The translations under genes and the position numbers were made by a program. DNA of 64,000 bases, from positions 24,936,619-25,000,618 of the forward strand of contig CM056550.1 in NCBI GenBank assembly GCA_029721515.1, in the 5' to 3' direction. This stretch comes from Synanceia verrucosa (lineage: Eukaryota > Chordata > Actinopteri > Perciformes > Synanceiidae). The notes below the pieces were generated by a model. That model searched no databases, was not told where the DNA came from, and saw only the letters and a list, made by a program, of their open reading frames with translations. Each line of letters starts with the position of its first letter. Position 1 is the first letter of the stretch. Positions 1 through 40,222 of this stretch are shown here, piece by piece.

Positions 1-970
1 GCATTTTGCGACCGTTAACTAGCTAGGTTAGTTAGCGTTAGCCGAGTTAGTGAGCATCTTGTCAGTCAATAACATTGCCGTGTTTGTCATCAACTGCCAT
101 TAAGTCCGTTAAGCTGAAACATCAGTTAACTTAAGTAAAGTTGTGCTCGTGGATTTTGTCGTGAAAGTTGATATGAGTCTACTTATTATTTATAATGTAG
201 TTGCTACTCAGACTTGACAGGCTTGTTGGGCAATTTTTAGGCTACCAGCTACAATGGCTGCCTGGATGAAACTGATGTTTATTATTATTTGGTTGTTTTG
301 TTTTCGTTTTTTAAGTGACTGTCATCACCATGACTGTTTTTCTGGTTTGTAGTAATAATGTAATGCCAGTGTGGAATTACCTCCCTCACCAGTTATATCC
401 ATATTCAGCCTTTTACCTTGCAGACTGTTGCATTTCAGGATGGGTGCAACACCTGGATCTGAATATGCAGTAGTTTCACAGGTACAACTGGTGAAATAAT
501 GAACTTAACTGGAAAAAATATACATTTTTGCCATCATATGTGCCAAAATCTGACCGTATTTGCCCATTGTTTTTCAGGGTTCATTCCTTTTTTTTGCAGT
601 TATTTACCACTGGTCTAATTGGTTTAACTCCAAACCACTACTGTAAAGTTTCAGAAGTTTTGTTATTTAGTGGTAATGCATAGAAATTCTTCAATGATGT
701 ATTTTTAAACTTGAGCTTTCATACACAGAATGAAATTATAATGTTTAATTAAAGCAAACAAAGTCTGCCATGTGTGAGTTTTTTGGTTTGGATCAGTTTT
801 CAGCCCATTAGGCTGTGCAAAATACCCAGGCAGCTATGTTGAAATGTGCTGGTCAAACCTCAGCATTGATGAGATTTAGTCACCTGCTCCCATCAGAATG
901 TAGCAATTGCCCTCCCCAGCTAGTCCACATAATTTACTATGTCATTCACTGTTTGTGTGTCCCTTTCTAG
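1..970 (+). other. tlk2: tlk2 5' region: probable non-coding exon and first intron
   Basis: No protein-coding signal is seen here. The first 130 bases are rich in GTTAGC-like motifs, which I associate with teleost promoters and 5' UTRs. A possible splice donor (GTAAAG) lies at 135-140, so a non-coding first exon of tlk2 may end near 134. An acceptor AG at 969-970 opens the first coding exon three nucleotides (GC plus the A of ATG) around the start. Exon 1 and the transcription start are inferred only. Confidence 0.35.
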
Positions 971-972
971 GC

Positions 973-10350
<9,378 letters not shown>

Positions 10351-11570
10351 AGCAAGCTGAAAGAAACTGGAATAAAGCCCCAGTGGGGACAAAGCCACGC
10401 AGAGACAGACACACTTGATGAAACTCCTCCTTTGCGCTCTTGATTGTGACGGAGCAGAGAGCATGATTGGATGAAGGCATCCTAAATGTAAACGGAACCA
10501 GAATCACAGAAGACGTGGTGATGTAGGAGCAAGTGTGCCCAGCACTACCATCATCCAAGTGCTGAAAATAAAGGGCCAGTCTGTGGCTGCAGGCTCCCAA
10601 AGATTTGCCCATATGCATGCACTAATACAAAAAAACTTTTCAAGGGTTTTTTTTTATGTGACAAATAGTGAAAGCACCCAAAAAAATTGCACAACTGACA
10701 GGCTGAGAAGCACGCCGTGTATGGAGGATCACCTGTCTGTACTCTGGAAGGTTTAGAAAAAGATGCATCAGTGAAATTTCATTGCATTCTGCTTGAAATT
10801 GATCATCTATCAAAAATATTTCTCAGAGCTAGTGGTCACTTTCAAATATGTATCCCTGTCGGGGCTTTCAGGAGGGTTCCTACAAGTAATAAGGAATGAT
10901 TGATGAACAAAGTTGAAGGTCTGCCTTGTTGACATGGCACCATTAGAGGTTCACAAATGATTTGACAGAGGAGGGCTGATTCTGGATAGAGTAAAGTGAT
11001 TTTGACCTATTTAAAATAATTTACCAGATAACTGGAAGTCAGTGTATGATTTTTAATTATTTCCATATTTTTCCATGAAATTTACCCCTTCCAGTTTTTG
11101 CTAACCTTATATGGGGGCTGACTGAGTGAGTGTTGTGATGAGATTTAAGATTCAACAGAAATGAATTATGAAACCATTAAAAAAATATTTGATTAACTCT
11201 GACATCTGACTCGATTTGGGAACAACACTATGAAAATAACATTTTAATACTTTATATACAGTATATACTTTAATAAGGAACCGTGTATATTGGGAGAACT
11301 GTTTTTTAGAGTCTTAAAATAAGCAACATTGTATTTTGTGACTTCAGAATGAGCCTTTTCTGTCTTCGTAGGGAGTGGGTCCATGAAGAGCATGGAGATG
11401 GATATCATGTTTCTACAGTACCTCACCACTAGATGCTCTCAAATTCAACACAGCGCACATTTCCAAGGTGAACTAGTTTATTTTGTTTTAGTGTTTATGA
11501 TTACATAAATAATACATCTTCTATATATTTAAAAAAAGTCCACACCAGACATTTCTCAGCATGAAATGTT
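10351..11570. other. tlk2 3' UTR and intergenic sequence between convergent tlk2 and becn1
   Basis: This is non-coding sequence after the tlk2 stop. Candidate tlk2 polyadenylation signals are AATAAA at 10567-10572 and ATTAAA at 11176-11181, so the 3' UTR could be about 0.25 or 0.85 kb. No conserved ORF was recognised. Confidence 0.4.
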
Positions 11571-11575
11571 TTATT
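11570..11575 (-). terminator. becn1: Candidate becn1 polyadenylation signal
   Basis: AATAAA reads on the minus strand here (TTTATT on the plus strand). It would give a becn1 3' UTR of about 1.15 kb that contains the SINE at 11701-12070 in antisense. A second AATAAA on the minus strand lies at 11478-11483. Use of either site is untested. Confidence 0.35.
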
Positions 11576-11700
11576 AACTCAAACCTCACCTTAAAAGTAT
11601 CCATCACATCTAAAATAGACAAATAAAACATGACAGTGCAGAGTATGAACACAGTGTGTCAGCATGCCTCCAAATACAGCAGAATGTACATAACTGCCAG

Positions 11701-12070
11701 GCGGCACGGTGGTGCAGTGGTTAGCATTGTTGCCTCACAGCAAGAAGGTATTAGGTTTGATTCCCAGCGCAGGGCCTTTCTGTGTGGAGTTTGCATGTTC
11801 TCCCAATGTCTGCGTGGGGTCTCTCCGGGTACTTGGGCTTCCTCCCACCATCCAAAAACATGCATGGGGATTAGGTTAACTGGCTAATTTAAATTGACCG
11901 TAGGTGTGAATGTGAGTGTGAGTGGTTGTCTGTCTCTGTGTGTCCTGTGATGAACTGGAGACTTATCCAGGGTGTACCCTGCCTTTCACCCTAAGACAGC
12001 TGGGATAGGCTCCAGCCCCCCCCACGACCCTATGTGAGGATAAGCAGTAGAAAATGGATGGACGGACGAA
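11701..12070 (+). mobile_element. tRNA-derived SINE, copy 1 (in the becn1 3' UTR, antisense)
   Basis: It opens with GCGGCACGGTGGTGCAGTGG, whose TGGTGCAGTGG fits an RNA polymerase III A box. A B-box-like GGTTTGATTCC follows about 40 bases later. A long tRNA-unrelated body then ends in a GGATG/GGACG-rich tail. It is clearly the same family as the inverted copy at 34261-34615: both share the block from TAGGTGTGAATGTGAGTGTG to GGGATAGGCTCCAGCC. I recognise it as a very abundant teleost repeat. No clear target-site duplication was found for this copy. Confidence 0.8.
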
Positions 12071-12721
12071 CGTAAATGCATTTGAGGTTAATGAAATACT
12101 GTCATTCGTTGAACACTAAAATACTTAATCCATTAAAAATCCAACTTTGACCAGTATATCATACTCTTACATCTTACATAATTGAGACAAAACTTTTTTT
12201 TCTCACTGTTAAGAAAGTTACACAGTAACTTCAAATGTGTGTAATACAGGAGAACAAAGAAACTTTTAACTTGATAAAGTGGTTAGAAATGAATTTGGTG
12301 AGGATTTCTTTTCAATTACATTCTAGTTTGAAGATGTGTGAAGTTGTCTTAATGCAGCGTCAGCTCTTCAGCCAGAAAAAGCCAGATATTAATTAGTGAT
12401 GCAGACGATGAAAAGAAAGTAAAAGACATCTGTGCAGTTGTATCATCCTACTTACATTTAGGAACGTGACCACAAACGTGTGTCTGTCTAATGCTTCCAG
12501 AGTGGGCTCGCAATTTATAAACTCCACCGCCACAAAACAGATGGAAATCCTCCCCTCTTTGTAACATAGAAACACACACTATCTGGGCTGAAGATCAGGA
12601 ACATTGACAAAACTGGTCCACACATAAACATTTCATTCCTTTGGCCAAATTACTAGGATTCACATGAAATCCATTCATCACAGGGGTTATATGCAGTATC
12701 ACAAGTCATTGTCCAGGAAGT

Positions 12722-15551
12722 CTATCTGTTATAGAACTGTGAGGTGACCCAGGCCAGTCCCCACTTCAGGTTGGTGAGCATAAACTTGAGTGCCTTGGTC
12801 CACTGCTCCTCCGAGTTAAATTGGGTTTTGATGGAGTAGGAGCCGCCGCTGCCACCTGTGTCCTCGATCTTACCCTTCTCCACGTCCATCCTGACACATG
12901 AAATGAAACAATGGCAGTCATTTCATGGTGTCAGTGCTATAGTATACAAGCCAAACAATGCTTGAGCAATGCCTCTAAATATTAACAATATTAAGTCTGT
13001 GGTTCATACTGTGCTGAAAGCCTAAATGCTGGTAAACGCTGTAGAGAATGAGGGTGGAATGAGGTGACTACTGGTACTGTGAGCTTTATAAGGTAGTTAC
13101 ACAAGTCTTTTATTAAATGTACTGGCGGCCATGCTTTAATAATTCAAACAGTTATATGGTTATAAGCTTTCCCAAATGTCTGTTATTTGCCTCAATAGCA
13201 CAATCAAAGCAGACAATCTCTAAGTCCTCTAGAATAAATCAAGTTAATGTTCTAGAATTTGCATTCAAACTTAATGACTATTCACAGCTTCATCTTAAAT
13301 GGCTGCAATAATGCCCCGTGTTATTGAGCACAGTGAAAAATGCGCACATTATGCTGATGTCTGACCTGTATGGGAGGCAGAAGCCAGTGTCTCCTTTTTC
13401 CACCTCCTCTTTGAACTGCTGGACACAATCCAGAAAAGCCACCATGGCGTGGTCAAATTTATTGTCCCAGAAAAACCTCAGGCCTCCTGAACAGTACAGA
13501 GGAAGCTCCTGAACAAACACAAGACAGACAGAAGAGGCAGGATTGGACTCTGTAGGGCTGTTTGAATAATGATGGGAGAGCTGGGCTTGTGCATACTGAG
13601 CATACTACCTTGGACTTGTCTGTCAGCGACTCTAAGTACGAGTGGTTACCATATGGGACAAGTCGATATCTGAAGAGAGAAGTGTTGTTTGAGTTAGATT
13701 TTGCGTTAACTGGCAGAATGTTTGCAATAAACCGTAACTGTCAACAACTGAGGTAAACAAAACAACAAAGTGTACCTCTGGAAGCGCAGCCCCATTTTGT
13801 TGGCCAGAGCGTGCAGCAGCAGCACCGTCTGCCCCCAGGCTGCGTTGATCTCATTCCACTCCACTGGGACGCTGGGAAGCCGACCCAGACGGAAGTTGTT
13901 GATGGTACCAAACTGTCCGCTGTGCCTGGACAAGAGACAAGAACAGATTTAGTTCCCAGTCAATGGGCATTGATTATTTTTTTTAATCCCAGAAGTCTAT
14001 ATTAAATATTTATAAATATGTGATTGGTCCCCACAGAAACACAACTATTTAATCTTATTATATACAACATAATTTGTGTGTGCAAGGTGTACCAGATGTG
14101 AAATGTGGCGTTGAACACATTGGTCTTTTTCAGGCGATCTAGCTGAATCTGGCAGTAACGCATCTGGTTGTCAACGCTCTTCAGCTCATCATCCAGCTCC
14201 AGCTGTTGCCGTTTAAACTCGCTGTACTCCTTCTGATACCTTTACAGCACAAAGCAGAGCAGAGCCGTTAGCTGCTTTCTCATTTAGCAAATAGCACTGT
14301 AACCTGCTTACACCACATGACTGGGTCACTCACTGTAGCTCCTCTGTGTCCAACTGCTGAGAGTGGATTCTGCTCTGGGTCAGGTCCTGGGCCACAGCAG
14401 CTCGCTGCTCCTCCACTGCTTCAAGCTCCTGGACCAGAGCCTCCTCTTCTTCCTTCAGCTGATGCAGCTCTGCCAGCAGGGTCTCCTCTCCCTCCACCTG
14501 CAAGTGTGACAGCAGCTCCAGGCACTGCCTGAAAATAGGTTCACATGCAGGAAATTACCATCACATACATACTGCAGATTTAGAATCAAGCGGCTCTTTG
14601 TTTTGTAGCTCACTTGTAATTCTGGCATTCATTTTCTGTGATGTTGAGCTGTGTGTCCAGGTGGTCCAGTAGGGTGTCGGTACATTCCTCACACAATGGG
14701 TGGTCCACATCTGTCTGACCCGACATGATGTCAAACAGGTCACTGGTCACCTGGGTGGGATAAGATCAGAGCAACAATACGTTTACACTCATCAATAGCA
14801 TAGTTGTCTGTTATTCATGGCTAAATGAATAACACAGCAGAGGCCATGTTTAGATTTTACCTTCAGCCTACGACTAAGATTTTCCATGGTGCCACCATCC
14901 GATGCTTCTCCAATCAGGGTAAAGCTGTTGGCGCTCTCTGTGGACATCATTCTATAGGGCAGAATAAAAGTTATTTAGTCCACTAAGAGCTTATCAACAG
15001 ATATATATTGCAATCAATATTTGGTTTCCTGGGTTAAAGAAGTTGAGCAGTCACCGTGCAGGAGGGATGTATTTTCTTGACACTCCATCTTGCTTGTTTT
15101 CAACAAATGTCTCCTGGAAGGAACATTTAACTGTGAGACTCAGATATTCTAGACAATTGTAAGTCGAATACTGAATAGCTTTTGTATTTTGTATTTGATC
15201 TCCTTGTGATATAATGTATATTCTGCTGTACGAACCTCTGGGGCTGTGTCCCCCTCAGTGCTGTCAGCCTGTTTGCTGGGGGTCACTGTGACCAACGGAG
15301 CTATGGACGGGAGGGAGATACATGACAAATGAAGCAGTTTGAACACCGCTACACGACATCTCCTAAGCTGATAAGTTCCGTACATTTTAGAGCACATACG
15401 ACCCACTGTTTTGGGTAAACATACCAATAAGTTCCTGGATTGTGACCCGATCGAGCACATTGAAGGATGTGTCCAGTTTGAGCGGTTGACAGCACCGCTG
15501 ACACACGAAGCTGACCTGCATGGTTGTGCTCGACGACTTTGAGCCCTCCAT
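12722..15551 (-). CDS. becn1: Beclin 1, autophagy core protein, 11 coding exons
   Basis: Scaffold of the class III PI3-kinase (VPS34) complexes that start autophagosome formation. Minus-strand coding exons in order: 15551-15425, 15300-15236, 15113-15055, 14951-14861, 14750-14614, 14528-14334, 14239-14093, 13925-13776, 13669-13609, 13508-13366, 12890-12722 (1344 nt, 447 aa). It starts MEGSKSSSTTMQVSFVCQ, with CxxC pairs near residues 18-21. The BH3-like segment around residues 105-124 (GTMENLSRRLKVTSDLFDI) would bind BCL2-family proteins. A coiled coil covers about 140-265. The C-terminal BARA/ECD fold includes SGQFGTINNFRLGRLPSVPV and ends WVTSQFYNR. Length is close to mammalian Beclin 1 (450). 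It is head-to-head with brca1 and tail-to-tail with tlk2. An acceptor just upstream of the ATG (exon edge 15557) implies a non-coding first exon, perhaps with a donor after 15700. Identity is firm. Confidence 0.96.
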
Positions 15552-15929
15552 CGCTAGCTACAAGATATGTAAAGACATAAAAGCACTCTTTAAATAGCCA
15601 AAATGTTCGAGTGACGAGTCCTAACGACAACTTGATCCCCAACCGTTAACGTTAGAGATTACAGCTTGTTTGCTAGTTAACGTTAGCTTTGAAGCTAACC
15701 TGACGAGACAGCTGGCTATTTAACATTAGCTTTGCAGATAGCATGTGTGTAAAACACATCGACGGTGTACAAACAAGATGGACTCACTGTCGCATGTGAA
15801 AAAAGGAAACTACTGCATAATAATCCTTACTAGCTTTTAAGAATCACTTCTATTATATTTAGTATATCTGTTACATTTTGCACCTCGGGATTTGTCTTTC
15901 CACTTCCTTATTGTTGTTTACGACGGATG

Positions 15930-15937
15930 TGACGTCA
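15930..15937. promoter_or_regulatory. Perfect CRE palindrome TGACGTCA
   Basis: The 8-bp consensus for CREB/ATF factors lies between the two divergent genes, about 0.38 kb upstream of the becn1 ATG and about 0.4 kb before the end of the brca1 first exon. From memory, a CREB-type element has been described in the human BRCA1 promoter. Occupancy here is an inference. Confidence 0.6.
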
Positions 15938-16289
15938 GACTAAAAAAGTCACGAGGAGCAACCGCTTCAAAAGGACCAGTTTATTTGATATTTTATATTA
16001 TTAGTTTTATATTGAATATTCAAGTCCATCATGTTAATTTAATCGTTAACTGGCAAATAATCGTAAATGCACATTTTTGTATGTATTTAATTTCCATGAG
16101 GAAAAAAAGCTTCAACAAAACCACGGGATAGTAAAACATTTGGGAACCATTACTCACTGTTTTTTAATCCATTTTAATTTATTAGCTCCCTTTTGTTCAT
16201 TTATTTAAAAATACAGTATGTAGTTTACTCTCCTGGTCAGTAGGGTGCGCTGTAAGATTAGCTGTAAACCGCCGTTAACGAAAGCAAGA

Positions 16290-16358
16290 AGAAGTCGATA
16301 GTTGCGGGAAAACTGAAGCGGATATTTCCTGAGCATTTGCAAATTGTTAGAAAACAAG
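16290..16358 (+). other. brca1: Presumed brca1 non-coding first exon (5' edge unknown)
   Basis: A good splice donor (AAG|GTAAAT) follows position 16358, and an acceptor (TTTGTAG) opens the ATG exon at 17238. This matches the family layout in which BRCA1 exon 1 is non-coding. The 5' limit is a guess. Confidence 0.5.
16302..16311. promoter_or_regulatory. brca1: E2F-type site TTGCGGGAAA
   Basis: GCGGGAAA is the reverse complement of TTTCCCGC, an E2F consensus. It lies within about 60 bases of the end of the presumed non-coding first exon of brca1. E2F control of BRCA1 in mammals is established knowledge. The functional role of this copy is inferred. Confidence 0.55.
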
Positions 16359-16862
16359 GTAAATGTTTAAATATATATTCTTTACAATTTACCTGTGGCA
16401 TCTCAGGAATGGCATTTTACTCTTTGTGTCACGCATTGGTTTAACAAAGTGTTCGTGTCAATCGTCTCAATGTGAAAATCTCAGGAGTGGTCGGTTATAC
16501 TTGAGTAACCCAAAACAAATGTGAGCAGTTAGCCAGCCGGATGTTTAGCTAGCTGATGCTACTGTGTCTACCCCGACAGAGAGTTTAACCAGTATAACAG
16601 CATCATTGTGTTAAATTACCCTCAATGTTGTAGTTTTAGTCCCTTTTATAAATACATCGTACTTGTCTATAGTATTGTAAATGTGACACAGCTGAAGCGC
16701 ACGGAAGTTTCTTAACTTTACTGCAGTATAGTCAGTTTTTCGTAGTTTTCATAAGGCAACGTAAGACTGAGTAGTTCACCATTTAATCAGTAATATGACA
16801 CTTAAAAGTCATGGTGTAGACGATTAATAAATAATGATAGAAACAGCAGAAATACGTTAATC

Positions 16863-16882
16863 CACACACACACACACACACA
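16863..16882. repeat. (CA)10 microsatellite in brca1 intron 1
   Basis: An uninterrupted CA dinucleotide run lies between the presumed first exon and the ATG exon of brca1. Confidence 0.95.
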
Positions 16883-17255
16883 TTTTTCAGGATGCAAGTA
16901 AATAACAAAGTCTGTATCTCATTCAAAAATAAGTGAGCATTGCTATTTAAAAAAGAAAATTACTGGCATTAAATATATCATTTTGATGAAAGATCTTACC
17001 CATACTGATGGATCAACCATTATAGAAACATAAAAAAGATATTGATAATCACCAGTGGTGGCGAACACCTTTCACTGGGTGTTGGTCTAGTAAAATTGTT
17101 AAGCATGGTATATGTATGTTCAGGTGTGTAAAACCTATTATCCAGTTGATTCCAGTCACAGTGGAGTGTACGTTTCTGTGTAATATAGGCAGATATTGTA
17201 TTGTTTACGTTACAGTGCTCTTATTTTTCATTTGTAGTTTCAAACAAAAATCACA

Positions 17256-35872
<18,617 letters not shown>

Positions 35873-36520
35873 GTTGTTGAACCAACTGCATCGCACCCAC
35901 AGCCATGACCCATTTTAGTAGTTCTGGTTCTTAATGTCCAATACTGTATCCATCTGTTTTCTTCACACAGCTCTATGTATCACGTTTGCATGTCATGATG
36001 TGTATAAAGTTTGATCAACAGACGATGCTTGAATTGAGTCTTTCCTTCCTCATGTTTTTTTAGGTAATTAATTCTGAAATATATCACTTTATAGAGTCAA
36101 TCACAGAATATTTAATGAAATTGCCTTGGGGGTGCAGATATAGCTGAAGTAAGCTGCCTTTAAGACCAAGCTCAGGAAATACTGAACTCAAATACATCAG
36201 ACTCTGTCACTATGCGCAGTGTCGTCCTTGGAGGCGTCAGAATGAGCCTATTACAGTATTTAGTCCTCATATGTGTCCTGTCAGATCGAATGTGTTTTAA
36301 TAAGTCCTTGACATCCCTGTTCTCCAGTGTTCACTGCTGTTTTGTGGCTCTGCGACCGTTGTTTACAAATCCCGGGTGTGCGGCAGCTTTCTGGTCATGG
36401 TGGAAAGCTTGTAGCTGTCCTGAACATGGCTTGGAAGCAGCAACATGTTCTGCACAAAGTTTTCTTGAATTATTGAACAGCTGCTGTGTGGGAATAAAAT
36501 GAGAGAAAGGAGATCTGCAT
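35873..36520 (+). other. brca1: brca1 3' UTR (approximate)
   Basis: The first canonical AATAAA after the stop is at 36493-36498, giving a 3' UTR of about 0.63 kb. A weaker TATAAA variant lies near 36003. No coding signal is seen here. Confidence 0.4.
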
Positions 36521-36771
36521 GAATGAGCCATGTGAACACACCTTTATGACCCGTCTGTGTGCGCTGTGCACAGTGCTTCCATGTAAAGCTTGGGAAGATA
36601 AAACGTGCATGTGAGGCCAGGGTGCATTAAAACATGCTGCAGAACCTGATGCAGCGGTAACACTTGATCGTGTGCAGCAGTTGTAGTTGAAAGGTCAGTG
36701 ACAAAGATACCATCTAAATGATTTTTTCTTTAGTAAAATAGATTAAAATCCTTCCTGAATAAAAGTCTACA

Positions 36772-36915
36772 ATAAGGGCTGCAAACCCTGATTATTTTCA
36801 TCACTGAATCCACAGAAGTTTGCTGTCAATAATTAAAGCAACAAATCCCCACAGTTGAAAAGTTAAAATATAAATATAATACTTAAACAGATAATTGATT
36901 TTAAACATGGTTACT
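36772..36915. repeat. Diverged teleost repeat fragment (GGGCTGCAA type)
   Basis: It begins AGGGCTGCAA and continues with GATTATTTTCATCACTGAAT and a later AATTGATT, resembling a degraded copy of the family better preserved at 58825-59010. Boundaries and family are approximate. Confidence 0.45.
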
Positions 36916-39394
36916 TTGGATCAGTGGATCTCTTCAACACCTACATTATCTTCTAGTCTGGCTGCTGCTTTTGGTTTTTACACATTAAAGCTAATTTTAA
37001 CATAATTTGTGGAACTTGTTGACTCTCTTTTAGCAGACTTGTCTGGCTAACAGCCTAACAGATTAATGTTGTTAGCATCCTAGAAGCAGTCTAATTACCA
37101 AATTAAATTACAACGCTGCAGTAAATGAAACTTCTTGACCTGACCTCTTTTTATGAAGCCACTTTCTCACCTGTTAATTTGCCTCTCTGTTTTTTTTTTG
37201 TTGTTTTTTTTTTATGGGCAGCAGCAAATTTTTGTGGCTTTTGTGTTTTAGTGATTCACTACTTCAGCTTGATTTATGCACTGAATGGAACCAAAAGAAC
37301 TGATTGTCTCAAATGTGGAAAAATTACTTTCATATTAGATTATTTGAGCAAGATTAGCTAAATCCAAATGTCTGATGTAAACCTGGCATCCCAAAGTAGG
37401 GTGTTGAGGTGGATATGTCGGTCTAGTCAGCCTGACTCATTGAGCCTTTATCTGACTGATATTTGTGCAAGTTAGATGGCCCTGGCCACAGTTCTGAAAC
37501 ATCAATAACCTAACTGTGCTGTGTATTGATAAATCCATGGTGCTGAAGTAGCAGACAGATTTGAGTCTCACCCTTCTGTCAGTTTCCTCTTGGATCTTTA
37601 ATATTCTTTCATTACATATCCACTTTCATGAATACATGACTTCCTGCTATTACAATATTAGTAAGAAACCCATGGTTAGCTGTGACATTTTGAGAGAAAT
37701 AATCTTAATCTTATTATTCATAAAAAATAGTACTTCTTATCAAATACTGAACACAGCACAGATATAGTTCCTATTGCAAACCAAGCTGGTAGAAGTTTTA
37801 CTGCCTTCTCCCTTCTTCTTCCTCACCAGCTCCACCTTTATCTTCTATATTTTATCGGAGGATCGTTTTCTAGAGGCAAGATTCAGTGTAACTTAAAAAG
37901 TAGGAGAGTCATGCTCTCTGACACTGTGTAGTAATGTTAGTAAATTCCACACAAATACATTGAAAGTATTAGGCGTTATTACCTGTTAGTGGATACCAAA
38001 ATATCTCTCTATGATCAACAACTCTCAGCTCAGTTCTTAATGTAATGATATATTTTCGTCATTTTATTTTTAATAATTACAGACCTAATTCGAGGTGTTT
38101 CCCTCTGTTTAAGAAATATTAAATAAACAGATAAGAGAGATCTTCTCATCAAACTCAGAGTAAGCGAAAACTGTAAAACTATTCCTTTAAGAAAATCATT
38201 CAGATATCATTGTTTCACTCATAACTTCAGATCTTCTCTCTGATATTCATGGAAAACAAGACCACTTACAGTATGTAGACCGTGTTTCTTTGCATATAGA
38301 AAACATGCTACCTTAATAATGTATGTTTCTACATATAGCACTCACTCCAGAGCCTTCAGGATGTTTTTGGTTTGCACAATAGTGATCTGTGCAGTAACAG
38401 CTAATGTGGAGGAAATCTTATCTGCATAAACCATAAACCACTGAAACAATGTGGAAATGAGTGACTGTTTGAAGGGCAGAGATATTACAGAAAAACATCT
38501 TGTTCCTGCAGCTACACTCATCTTTTCGAGCAGAATGAGCTTGGAACTATTGTGACTCAAGGACATGAGTCAACTTGAATGACTGCTCCCTATATTAACC
38601 CCATATAGATGTTAGCTCGAAGGCTAGAGTGGTGATTATAAGCAGTGATTTTTAGTGTTAGAGTTGGTCATTTCAAATACATCTGCTGAAGAGAAGGGTA
38701 CTTTATAGTAGAGGCTGAAATGTACCTGCGGACACATTAACCCACAATATTGTTAAGTCTCTGTTCTTTAACTGCAGATTGCATTGATTTGAACTCCGAC
38801 AGTATGTTAAACCAATGCCAAGAGGACATTACATTCATTGCTATGACAACAGCTGATATCAAAAACCATGTGGCTGAAAATAGAGAAAGAGTCCACATGA
38901 AACAGTAATGTCAGCACGTTGGCTCCAAGGCCTTTTAAATGCCAGATGTGCAGTGCCAGACGACACAGTGCCAGGATGCTGCTTTCCTCCAGTCAGCTGA
39001 TTTTTTTTTTTTTTTTTTTTCAGTGCCGAGCTGCAGCAGAGCGCACATTCAGCTCACTTGCTTTGTATGGGAGCTGGGGTTACTGCATGATTCAGAGTCG
39101 AGGCTCACAATGTAACACTGATCGCTTTCTTTTACTGTACAATAAGCAGAATGGTTTGAGTGTTTTCTTAGTTTCTCTTGGTGACAACTGGAGAGTTTGG
39201 TCAGCTGTCAGAAGACAAAATGTTGTGTCAATTCAGTGTCAGTAATAACCTGAATGCATGTCTAAGAGAAGACATAACTCAGATTGAATCAGACTGTTTA
39301 ATAGAAAAAATATCTATTAACTTTATTCCAGGCCTGAAGTCCATATAAGAACAATAGACTGTAGTCATGCTGTATGGTACTTTGAGAGCCGTGC

Positions 39395-39765
39395 AAATGC
39401 ATGCTAACAATAACAATGAATGCTGTTTACCTGGTGCAATGTCTGCTGTGCTTATCTCAGTTTAGCATGCTAATATTTGCTAATTAGCAAATTGCAAGCC
39501 AGCAGCTGTAGAGACAGCTAAGCATTTGGTTGCATGTGAAAAGTCAGAGAACCAATGTTATTAGGATACATCCATTGGGAACTGTGAATATTGATGCCAA
39601 AATTCAAAGCAGTCAATCTACCAAGACATTTCAATGAGAAATGTCAACCTCATAGTGGAGCCAGAGAAAATCTCAGAGGAGCAAAGTCAGTCGGCTTCAT
39701 CCTGACTGTAAAATGTGTGCAAGATTTCACGGCAATCAGTGCAAAAGTTTTATAAATAAAAACTT
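39395..39765 (+). repeat. Teleost interspersed repeat (TTAGCATGCTAATATTTGCTAATTAGCA type)
   Basis: The succession of a TAGCATGCTAATATTTGCTA box, GCATGTGAAAAGTCAGAGAA, ACATCCATTGGGAACTGTGA and TTTCACGGCAATCAGTGCAA is the hallmark order of a common fish repeat as I remember it. A partial inverted relative lies at about 42640-42850. It has no ORF. Confidence 0.6.
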
Positions 39766-40198
39766 TTTAGTGACACACTGTCGTTTGATAATGTCTGAGG
39801 AGTCTTATCTGGGAGGTCCACTGAACTTATTTGCAGAACAGGGAATAGCCTATTGGTCATGAGTTGTAGTTAGTGTAAAGACTTCACTTTGTCGGAGCCT
39901 TAAAAAAAAAGAAAAAAAAGGAAGTAACTTCTTGGGCGTCTGCAGTTGTTGACTCTTAAAGGCTTGAAGTGGACTGAGATATCTCACTGCAGCTGATAGT
40001 TCTGTTCAAACATTTGTCACTGGGGAAATCAGCACAAAACAATCTGCTTGGCCATCTGGTTCCAGTGTGCTTGTTTGTTTGCGAAGCTGCACATCTGTGC
40101 TCATGTATGCAAACATGGACGAGCAGACTGGCCCGTGCCTCAAACACCTGAGGGCAAAAATTCACCCCAAATGAGCAGAGTGATTGTTCCTGTTTCCT

Positions 40199-40222
40199 TT
40201 GTTGTTGTTGTTGTTGTTGTTG
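40199..40222. repeat. (TTG)8 microsatellite
   Basis: A pure trinucleotide run in intergenic sequence. It creates artefactual polyvaline/polyglutamine-like frames on both strands. Confidence 0.95.

Larger units (their letters stand above)
15552..16358. promoter_or_regulatory. Bidirectional becn1/brca1 promoter region
   Basis: This interval separates the becn1 coding start (reading left) from the brca1 non-coding first exon (reading right). It holds no ORF with support. Seen directly are a perfect palindromic CRE (15930-15937), an ETS-like core AGGAAGTG on the minus strand (15901-15908) and an E2F-type site (16302-16311). Transcription starts for both genes are expected inside this interval, though neither is proven. 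Promoter function is inferred from gene layout and motifs. Confidence 0.65.

Noticed and set aside
11701..11790. Possible tRNA gene (A- and B-box-like motifs)
   Set aside because: The motifs belong to a SINE with a long unrelated body and GGATG tail. No proper acceptor stem or anticodon arm is evident.
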